The notes under the pieces were generated by a model. It had not been told where the DNA came from and did no database searches. It saw only the letters and a list, made by a program, of their open reading frames with translations. DNA of 64,000 nt, taken from positions 4,836,001 to 4,900,000 of the forward strand of contig NZ_OZ257125.1 in the NCBI RefSeq assembly GCF_965279055.1, written 5' to 3'. This document shows, one piece after another, positions 56,468 to 64,000 of the stretch (position 1 is the stretch's first letter; each line of letters starts with the position of its first letter). The DNA is from Hydrocarboniphaga sp965279055. Lineage in GTDB: Bacteria > Pseudomonadota > Gammaproteobacteria > Nevskiales > Nevskiaceae. The position numbers were made by a program, and so were the translations under genes.

Positions 56468-57210
56468 AGCCCCAGCGTCTTCGCCGCCTCCAGCCACAGC
56501 TCGGCATACGCAGTCAGCGCCGCATCGTCGCTGGGCGCGTAGGCGGCGATCGGCGCGCGGTGCTCGCCCATGCGCTCGACCATCGACGAATACGGGATCA
56601 CCGCCTCGGCCATGCCGCGCATGACCGCGGGCGGCTGCTCCAGCAGCTCGCGATGCAGCGAGCGGCGCCGGTCGGCCATCGAGTAGAACGGCTTGAGCTT
56701 CTTCTGCGAGAAGCCCTCGGCGTCGAAGTACTCGCGCAGCTGCTCGAACGCGCGCAGCGACAGCCAGGTCGGCACCACCGGCACCATCACCAGATCGGCG
56801 GCGTGGAACACGTTGTCGGCCAGGTGAGACAGTGCCGGCGGGCAGTCGAGCACCGCCAGGTCGTATTGCGAAGCGAAGGGCTTCAGCAGCCGTCTCAAGG
56901 CCTCGCGCGGCGGCTCGACCTTTTTCAGCAGGATGTCGAAATAGCGGTAGGAAAACTCGGCCGGGATCACGGCCAGGCCGTCATACGGCGTCGGCCTGAC
57001 CAGGCGGCCGACCGGCGTGTCGCCGGCCAGCAACTGCTTGGCCTTGGCGGCCTCGCCGCCGGCATGCAGATACCAGCTCGACGCCGCCTGCGAATCCAGA
57101 TCCCAGACCAGCGTGCGCAGGCCGCTGGCGGCTGCCAGATAGGCCAGATTGACGGCGGCGGCGGATTTGCCGACGCCGCCTTTGACGTTGTACAGCGCCA
57201 GAGTCTTCAT
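56464..57210 (-). CDS. ParA/MinD-like ATPase, orphan
   Basis: 248 residues. The deviant Walker A is KGGVGKS (10-16), with signature Lys10 and Lys15; the A' and B segments are VWDLDSQAASSW and LAVLDCPPALSH. VVPTWLSLRAFEQLREYF is a typical switch-adjacent region. No ParB or parS site lies beside it, so it is an orphan ParA that may position some other cargo or control a regulator. The upstream region is unusually AT-rich. It is convergent with purK. Confidence 0.9.
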   Translation of the reverse strand: MKTLALYNVKGGVGKSAAAVNLAYLAAASGLRTLVWDLDSQAASSWYLHAGGEAAKAKQLLAGDTPVGRLVRPTPYDGLAVIPAEFSYRYFDILLKKVEPPREALRRLLKPFASQYDLAVLDCPPALSHLADNVFHAADLVMVPVVPTWLSLRAFEQLREYFDAEGFSQKKLKPFYSMADRRRSLHRELLEQPPAVMRGMAEAVIPYSSMVERMGEHRAPIAAYAPSDDAALTAYAELWLEAAKTLGL

Positions 57211-57251
57211 GCCCGACCTTTTCGTATGAGCGTTCTTTAGACGTTTTAAAT

Positions 57252-57280
57252 AATTAAATAAAAACTCTAAACTCGAACAA
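57252..57280 (-). promoter_or_regulatory. AT-rich candidate promoter of the ParA-like gene
   Basis: Read on the minus strand, TTGTTC and TTAATT are 17 bases apart, each matching the consensus at three of six positions, inside a stretch of about 45 bases that is much richer in A and T than the window. The TTAATT box is about 42 bases before the start codon. Confidence 0.3.
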
Positions 57281-57292
57281 TAAGCACGACGA

Positions 57293-58204
57293 TCAGCGGC
57301 TGCCGGCTCGAGGGACGTAGGCGACCTCGGTGCACCCGCTGCCGATCACCAGCGCGCGGCTGACGCTCATCATCGTCGGCAACAGCGTGACCTTGTGCTC
57401 CTGCGCGGCCAAAGACAACTGCGCGTAGCCGGGCAGCGCCGCAATGGCGGCCGGATCGCCGCCGTGGCTGATGACGACATGCGCCACCGACAGTCCGCGA
57501 CGGATCTCGGCCGCGGCCAGCAGCAGCAGCTTTTCGACGGCACCGCGAGTGCCGGCCGCGCGGCCGGTGAGGACATAGCGCGGGCCTTCCCGATGCAGGA
57601 TCGGTCGCTGTCCCATTGCGCGGGCCAGGTGATCGCGCCAGCGTCGCGGCGCGTCGAGCCGGGTGCGCTCGGGCGGCACCAGAAAGCTGGCGACTTCGTC
57701 GCGCATCGCTTCGATCGTGCTTGCAACATCGGCAGCGGCGTGACCGCCGGCGATCAGCAGGCAGGCCTGGGCGACGATCACGCCGAGCGCGGCCGACGTC
57801 GCGCGCGCGTCGATCACGCGCATGCCGAACGGCGTCGTGCCGACGCCTTCGCGTCTCAGCGCCGAGGCTTCATTCAGCGCCGCGAAAGCCGCGCGTGTCA
57901 GGTTGCGATGCACCGGACTGAGTGCGGCATCGGGTGCGATGCACAGCACATAGTCGTATCGAGGAATCAGACGATCGACGATGCGTTGCCAGGTTTGATC
58001 GAGCGTGGCTTGCAGCACTTCGCAGTCGGCGCCGTGCGCACTGAACGCATTGCGATAGAAGCGAGAGCTGACGATCGGATCACGTTCGTCGAGGACCACA
58101 CGGTCTTCGACGCGCACCCTGCCGGGCAGCACTTCGACGCCGTGATGGCGCAAAAACGACTCGGGCAGATCGCAGCTTGCCTCCGTGAGCACAGCGACGC
58201 GCAT
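57293..58204 (-). CDS. DegV-family protein
   Basis: 303 residues. The N-terminal half has the DegV start (AVLTEASCDLPESFLRHHGV and EVLPGRVRVEDR) and a strand pattern with IVSSRFYRNAFSAHG. The C-terminal half includes GAVEKLLLLAAAEIRRGLSV and VVISHGGDPAAIAALP. DegV/FakB proteins bind a fatty acid in a cleft and present it to a kinase; no FakA kinase gene is nearby. The middle of the protein is less typical, so this assignment is somewhat less certain than for its neighbours. Confidence 0.8.
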   Translation of the reverse strand: MRVAVLTEASCDLPESFLRHHGVEVLPGRVRVEDRVVLDERDPIVSSRFYRNAFSAHGADCEVLQATLDQTWQRIVDRLIPRYDYVLCIAPDAALSPVHRNLTRAAFAALNEASALRREGVGTTPFGMRVIDARATSAALGVIVAQACLLIAGGHAAADVASTIEAMRDEVASFLVPPERTRLDAPRRWRDHLARAMGQRPILHREGPRYVLTGRAAGTRGAVEKLLLLAAAEIRRGLSVAHVVISHGGDPAAIAALPGYAQLSLAAQEHKVTLLPTMMSVSRALVIGSGCTEVAYVPRAGSR

Positions 58205-58345
58205 GCCCGACTCCTGATGATGTTTATCCGGCTATCATGCCGGCGCCGCGAAGCCCGTAGAAGGAGAGCCGCCATGAAATGGCCGGGTTTCGCAGCGCTG
58301 GCGGATGGCTGGCGTAGTACCCACGACCTCAAGGAGAGAATCAAG

Positions 58346-58975
58346 ATGATGAAAGCTACAAAGAAGCTGTTGCTGCTGGCCGCGCTCGCGGTGCCGACCA
58401 CGGTGTTCGCCAACGAAGGTGCGCATGTCGACGGCTACTACATCCCGACGAGCAAGCTCGATGTCGATCTCGGCGGCGGCGTCAGCGGCGATGATGACGG
58501 CGATGGCTTCGGTGTGAAAGGCATCGTGCCGTTTGGCCGTGCGCAGAATTTCTTCCTCGAAGGCGAATACCAGTCCAGCTCGTACGACGACTTCGATGTC
58601 GATCTCGATCAGCTGCGCCTCGGCGGCGGCTGGCAGATTCCGCTGCAGACCGGCACGCTGGCGATCTACGGTGAATACGTCGACCTGCAGATCGACGATG
58701 TCGATGCCGATCTCAGCGGTTTCGGCGTGCATGCTCGCCTGGCCTTCCCGATCGCGCGCAACGTGCAGATCTACGGCCAGGGCGGCTACCTGTCGCTGGA
58801 CGATCACGGCACTTACGACGGCTTCGAGTTTCTGGTCGGCGCTTCGCTCGACATCACGCCCAATATCGGCGCGTTCGTCGACTATCGTCACACCGATCTG
58901 AGCGGCGACGTCGATTACACGCTGGGCGATCTGCGCGTCGGCGTGCGCGTGCTGTTCGATACCAGCCGCATGTAG
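58346..58975 (+). CDS. Small outer-membrane beta-barrel protein (1 of 2)
   Basis: 209 residues from the ATG at 58346, with AAGGAG nine bases upstream. A second in-frame ATG at 58274, also with AAGGAGA, would add 24 residues that do not look like a signal. The signal peptide is KKLLLLAALAVPTTVFA. The mature protein has alternating strands and Asp/Gly-rich turns (DLGGGVSGDDDGDGFGVKGI, QSSSYDDFDVDLDQLRLGGG, GAFVDYRHTDLSGDVDYTLG), as in an 8-10-stranded barrel. The strand LGDLRVGVRVLF is near the C-terminus, but it ends in Met rather than Phe. No named family recognised. A terminator follows. Confidence 0.8.
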   Translation: MMKATKKLLLLAALAVPTTVFANEGAHVDGYYIPTSKLDVDLGGGVSGDDDGDGFGVKGIVPFGRAQNFFLEGEYQSSSYDDFDVDLDQLRLGGGWQIPLQTGTLAIYGEYVDLQIDDVDADLSGFGVHARLAFPIARNVQIYGQGGYLSLDDHGTYDGFEFLVGASLDITPNIGAFVDYRHTDLSGDVDYTLGDLRVGVRVLFDTSRM

Positions 58976-59016
58976 TCTCGCTTCATTCGAGTAATTCCTT
59001 GCGCGAAGTTTGTTAC

Positions 59017-59045
59017 AAAAGCCCCGGAATTCCGGGGCTTTTTTG
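59017..59045 (+). terminator. Intrinsic terminator of the first outer-membrane protein gene
   Basis: AAAA, the perfect palindrome GCCCCGGAATTCCGGGGC (59021-59038), then TTTTTTG. It lies about 45 bases past the stop codon at 58975. Its stem sequence is nearly the same as that of the terminator at 59865-59900. Confidence 0.85.
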
Positions 59046-59157
59046 TTGGCATATACAGCATCAGTTCAGCGCTGCGAATCAATCATTCGCGTCGAGCGCC
59101 GGCCCTCAAACATCAAGCTCATTGCCGGCGTCGCATCCCTTATCTCAGGAGAGACTG

Positions 59158-59850
59158 ATGCAAAGCGTAAAGACATTTCGCAAGACGCTGGTGCTCGCTG
59201 CGCTGGCAGCGGTTCCGATGACGGCAGCCCACGCGGCTTCGCAACTCGACGTGTATTACACCCCGTACACGCTGCTCAAGGGCGACTCCGATTCGGGCAG
59301 CGTCAAGTTCGACAATGGCGACGGCTACGGCGCCAAGGGCCGCTTCGGCCTGATCGACAACGTGTTCGCCAGCCTGGAATACGAGCGCAACACGTACGAC
59401 AGTATCAGCATCAACGGTACCGGCATCTTCGTGCCGGACTCGAAGATCCGCGACAAGACCGAGGGATATCGCGGCGGCATCGGCTATATGGTTCCGACGA
59501 CGCCGTTCTATGTCGAGGGCGAATACATCCGTCTCGACAACAAGCAGAAGATCACCTTCGACAACGGCGGCGCCGCCGAGAGCAACAACGACACCAACGA
59601 AGGCTGGGGCGCGCATCTGGGCGCTCAGGGCAAAGTGCTGAGCGACTACATCACGCTCAATGCCGAAATCGGCTACGTCGATGTCGGCGGTGGCGACGGT
59701 CTGGAAGTGCTCGGCGGCCTGGCGTTCAACGTGACCCAGAACCTGGGCGTGTTCGCGGACTATCGTCTGACCAGCCTGACCGGTGGCGGCGACAACAACC
59801 CGGCCACGCGTATCGAAGAAGCCCGCGTCGGCGCGCGTCTGACCTTCTGA
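59158..59850 (+). CDS. Small outer-membrane beta-barrel protein (2 of 2)
   Basis: 230 residues from the ATG at 59158, with CAGGAGA seven bases upstream. The signal peptide is RKTLVLAALAAVPMTAAHA. The mature protein has paired strands and Gly/Asp turns (YYTPYTLLKGDSDSGSVKFD, GYGAKGRFGLIDNVFASLEY, TPFYVEGEYIRLDN) and ends in ARVGARLTF, with the C-terminal Phe expected for barrel insertion. It resembles its neighbour in layout (LDVYYTPY.., NLGVFADYRLTSL versus NIGAFVDYRHTDL), so they are likely paralogues. Function unknown. Confidence 0.82.
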   Translation: MQSVKTFRKTLVLAALAAVPMTAAHAASQLDVYYTPYTLLKGDSDSGSVKFDNGDGYGAKGRFGLIDNVFASLEYERNTYDSISINGTGIFVPDSKIRDKTEGYRGGIGYMVPTTPFYVEGEYIRLDNKQKITFDNGGAAESNNDTNEGWGAHLGAQGKVLSDYITLNAEIGYVDVGGGDGLEVLGGLAFNVTQNLGVFADYRLTSLTGGGDNNPATRIEEARVGARLTF

Positions 59851-59864
59851 TGCTGGCGTGAAGC

Positions 59865-59900
59865 AACAAAAAAGCCCCGGTTCTCCGGGGCTTTTTTGTT
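59865..59900. terminator. Bidirectional intrinsic terminator between the outer-membrane protein gene and rpoD
   Basis: AACAAAAAAGCCCCGG-TTCT-CCGGGGCTTTTTTGTT is symmetrical, with an A-tract before and a T-tract after the GCCCCGG/CCGGGGC stem. It can therefore serve the forward gene ending at 59850 and rpoD, which ends at 59911 on the other strand. Confidence 0.88.
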
Positions 59901-59910
59901 ATTGCGATGC

Positions 59911-61758
<1,848 letters not shown>

Positions 61759-61872
61759 GCTTGACTCGGCTGCGGGGGCGATTTTCTGCCCCATTTTGGA
61801 AAGCGGAGAACTGCGCATTCTACCGAAGCTGGTCACGAATAGACCAGTATCGAGTCACGACGCCGGCCTGGA

Positions 61873-63639
61873 TCAGACCGTACGGCGGCCCGAAAGTTGA
61901 CGGGTCAGGCTCTCCAGCTCGGCCAGCTCCGGCCGCTCGAGCTCCCTCACCTGGGCCTCGGCGAGCAGGTGGCGGCGACGGCCGTCGAGCGCCTTTTGGG
62001 TCAGATGACGCATCGCATCGGCAAACTCCTGCTCGATGCCGGCGTCTTCCAGCGCGACTTCCTCGCGCATCAGTTTTTCCAGCGCGGTGGCCTTGGACGT
62101 GCCGCGCCAGTACTCCAGCAGCTGGCCGCCGTTGGCGCCGGGGTTTTCGTGAAAGAACTCCAGCGCGTCGACCAGCGCCGGGATGCCGGTGACGTCGGCG
62201 GTCAGCAGCAGCTCGGTATTGGCGACGCTGTCGGCCAGATCGGGACGCTCCATCAGCAGCTGCAAGGCGCGGCGCACTGGCCGCGTCGCGCCGGCGGCGA
62301 TCGCGGCCGGGCCGCGGCCGGACTCGCGTTGCCGCCGCGGCGGCGCGTCGTCATCGCCGGGCGCCGAGGTATTGGTGCTGGCGGCGAAGTCTTCGCGCCG
62401 CAGCCGCGTCAGCCGCGCCAGCTCGTCGATCATCAGGGTCTGCAGCGGGCCCGGCCGCAGTTTTTCCAGATGCGGCCGCGCCAGCGCGGCGAGCTTGGCG
62501 CGGCCGTCCAGCGTCGCCAGGTTGGCCTGCTTGGACAGTTCGGCCAGCAGAAAGCCGCTCAGGGTCATCGCCTCGGTGATGCGCTCGCGGAAGGCGTCGG
62601 CGCCGATCTCCTGCACCAGCGTGTCGGGGTCGTGGCCATCCGGCAGAAACATGAACAGGCACTCGCGGTCGCCATGCACTTCCGGCAGCGCCTGCTCCAG
62701 CGCGCGCCAGGCGGCGCTGCGGCCGGCGCGGTCGCCGTCGAAGCAGAACACGACTTTGCGCGTACTTTTGTAGATCAGCGCCAGCTGCTCTCGCGTGGTC
62801 GCGGTGCCCAGCGTCGCCACCGCCAGCGGGATGCCGTGCTGCGCCAGCATCACCACGTCCATATAGCCTTCGACGACCAGCAGGTAGGGCAGCTCGGACT
62901 TCACCGACTGCTTGGCCTCGTACAGGCCGAACAGGTTCTTGCCCTTGTGGAACAGCGGCGTTTCCGGCGAGTTCAGATACTTCGCCGGATCGTTGCCGAG
63001 GGTGCGGCCGCCGAAGCCGATGACGCGGCCGCGGGTGTCGCGGATCGGGAACATCACGCGGTTGCGGAAGCGGTCGTAGGCGCCGCCGGAGTCCTTCGGG
63101 ATCAGCAGGCCGGCTTCGATCGCGTGCAGCGGGTTGTCGAAGAAGCGCGTCAGCGAATCCCAGCTGTCCGGCGCAAAGCCGATGCCGAAAGTTTTGGCGA
63201 TATCGCCGCTGACGCCGCGCTTTTTCAGGTATTCGATCGCCGCCGGATGTTTTTTCAGCTGCTCGCGGAAATGGCGCTCGGCCGCGGCCAGCGCATCGAG
63301 CGGGCCGTCGAGCACCAGGCGCTCGAAGCTGCCGCCGCCCTCGCGGGGCACTTCCAGGCCGGCGCGCTTGGCCAGTTCCTCGACCGCCTCGACAAAAGTC
63401 AGGCGGTCGTATTCCATCAAAAAGCCGACCGCATTGCCGTGCTTGCCGCTGCTGAAACAATGGAAGAACTGCTTGGTCGGCGAGACGAAGAACGACGCCG
63501 ATTTCTCGTTGGAAAACGGCGACAGCGCCTTGTATTCACGGCCGGCGCGCTTGAGCTCCAGCCGCGAGCTGATCACCTCGACAATATCGGTTCGGGCGAG
63601 CAGGTCGTGAATGAAGCTTTGTGGGATCAGGCCGGCCAC
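61873..63639 (-). CDS. dnaG: DNA primase DnaG with a degenerate zinc-binding domain
   Basis: 588 residues. The TOPRIM polymerase domain is intact (LLVVEGYMDVVMLAQHGIPL, VVFCFDGDRAGRSAAWRALE), as is FGGRTLGNDPAKYLNSPET, and a C-terminal DnaB-interaction helical domain is present. The N-terminal zinc domain is unusual: where E. coli has ligands Cys40, His43, Cys61 and Cys64, this protein has Ser40, Ser43, Cys61 and Ser64 (ALSPFSNEK and HCFSSGKHGN). The surrounding fold residues are conserved, so zinc binding is probably lost while the fold is kept. Such SPF..FSSGK primases are known, from memory, in Bacteroidetes. DnaG makes RNA primers for replication. The upstream gene is not rpsU. Confidence 0.96.
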   Translation of the reverse strand: MAGLIPQSFIHDLLARTDIVEVISSRLELKRAGREYKALSPFSNEKSASFFVSPTKQFFHCFSSGKHGNAVGFLMEYDRLTFVEAVEELAKRAGLEVPREGGGSFERLVLDGPLDALAAAERHFREQLKKHPAAIEYLKKRGVSGDIAKTFGIGFAPDSWDSLTRFFDNPLHAIEAGLLIPKDSGGAYDRFRNRVMFPIRDTRGRVIGFGGRTLGNDPAKYLNSPETPLFHKGKNLFGLYEAKQSVKSELPYLLVVEGYMDVVMLAQHGIPLAVATLGTATTREQLALIYKSTRKVVFCFDGDRAGRSAAWRALEQALPEVHGDRECLFMFLPDGHDPDTLVQEIGADAFRERITEAMTLSGFLLAELSKQANLATLDGRAKLAALARPHLEKLRPGPLQTLMIDELARLTRLRREDFAASTNTSAPGDDDAPPRRQRESGRGPAAIAAGATRPVRRALQLLMERPDLADSVANTELLLTADVTGIPALVDALEFFHENPGANGGQLLEYWRGTSKATALEKLMREEVALEDAGIEQEFADAMRHLTQKALDGRRRHLLAEAQVRELERPELAELESLTRQLSGRRTV

Positions 63640-63648
63640 GTTGATATT

Positions 63649-64000
63649 CTAGGGGGCGTAAGGATCGCCCTGGATCTTGCCTTTGACGACGTCGCGCAGG
63701 TAGAACCCTGAGGCAGCATGCGTTGCGAAGTCGAAGCTCGTCCCGGGTGACAGCGGCCAGATCTTGTAATCATCGTAGCTGAGCGGCTTGCCGGCCTTGC
63801 ACAGCACCGCCGGATGGTCGGCGTAGACCACGTAGGCCGGCCCGCCGAACACCAGGCCCTGCGAATTCCTGTCGATGACCACGGCGGCATCGGCGTCGAT
63901 GCCGAGCCCATAGGCCTTCTTGGTCACGCCATCCTGGAGCTGGCGCGCGAGGAAGGCCATCAGCCGGCCCATGCGGTCCCGCTCGACGAAATGCGTGTCG
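63649..64000 (-). CDS. Cyanophycinase-like peptidase (S51 family), 5' partial
   Basis: The C-terminal 116 residues of a minus-strand gene that continues beyond the window. It opens on DTHFVERDRMGRL, the signature of cyanophycinase/peptidase S51, followed by GLGIDADAAVVIDRNSQGL and AYVVYADHPA. The catalytic serine lies upstream of the window. Family members cleave cyanophycin or short aspartyl peptides. It ends nine bases before the dnaG start on the same strand, so dnaG may be cotranscribed with it. Confidence 0.78.
   Translation of the reverse strand, partial: DTHFVERDRMGRLMAFLARQLQDGVTKKAYGLGIDADAAVVIDRNSQGLVFGGPAYVVYADHPAVLCKAGKPLSYDDYKIWPLSPGTSFDFATHAASGFYLRDVVKGKIQGDPYAP

Noticed and set aside
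57395..58345. Forward-strand extension of the first outer-membrane protein to about 526 residues
   Set aside because: The extra sequence is antisense to the DegV-like gene; the real start at 58346 has a good ribosome-binding site and opens on a signal peptide.

Overview
The window is a 64 kb chromosomal segment of a GC-rich Gammaproteobacterium. This is inferred from the gene set (argS, uvrD, rpoD, dnaG, purEK, gltBD, pntAB, apaG, sufT and the pilVWX-type minor pilin operon) and from dispersed palindromic intergenic repeats of the kind common in Pseudomonas, Xanthomonadales and Nevskiales. A Nevskiales/Xanthomonadales-like host fits best, but no rRNA or tRNA gene is visible to settle it. There are no phage genes, transposases or CRISPR arrays. 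What moves here is small: three families of palindromic repeat, one of which carries a nuclease-like domain.

Layout. 1-5.2 kb: glutamate synthase gltB (5' truncated by the window) and gltD. 5.2-8.2 kb (minus): a CPA2 antiporter, a SyrB2-like Fe(II)/2-oxoglutarate enzyme with a halogenase-type HxA motif, and a small membrane protein. 8.5-12.7 kb (minus): a five-gene type IV pilin operon ending in a very large beta-solenoid pseudopilin. 13-16 kb: a lipoprotein fusing a beta-helix to a di-haem cytochrome. 16.2-25.7 kb: yceH, a DUF6279 lipoprotein, hrpA (with two in-frame repeat insertions, one carrying a DUF559 domain), a SNF2 helicase and pyrF. 25.7-33.1 kb: an SDR, a hybrid histidine kinase with nhaA, a YhhQ-type transporter and an uncharacterised two-gene membrane module. 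33.2-37.7 kb (minus): the pnt transhydrogenase operon, mscL and a YeeZ-like epimerase. 37.8-48.4 kb: argS, a SPOR protein, an S9 peptidase, a DUF3192 lipoprotein, cfa, mtfA, uvrD (with a partly duplicated 3' end) and a sodC-like lipoprotein. 48.5-58.2 kb: apaG/sufT, an RND permease, adaptor and SIMPL protein, purEK, an orphan ParA and a DegV-like protein. 58.3-64 kb: two small outer-membrane proteins, rpoD, dnaG and a partial cyanophycinase-like gene.

Most genes are housekeeping. The observations most worth following are: (1) the SyrB2-like enzyme at 6677-7843 with the His-x-Ala motif that marks Fe(II)/2OG halogenases, with no NRPS genes near it; (2) a DUF559 element inside hrpA whose terminal palindromes match short, apparently non-autonomous copies elsewhere; (3) a DnaG primase in which three of the four zinc ligands are serine; (4) the beta-helix/di-haem cytochrome fusion; (5) the 729-residue beta-solenoid pseudopilin; (6) a 216-bp duplication of the uvrD 3' end associated with another palindromic repeat.
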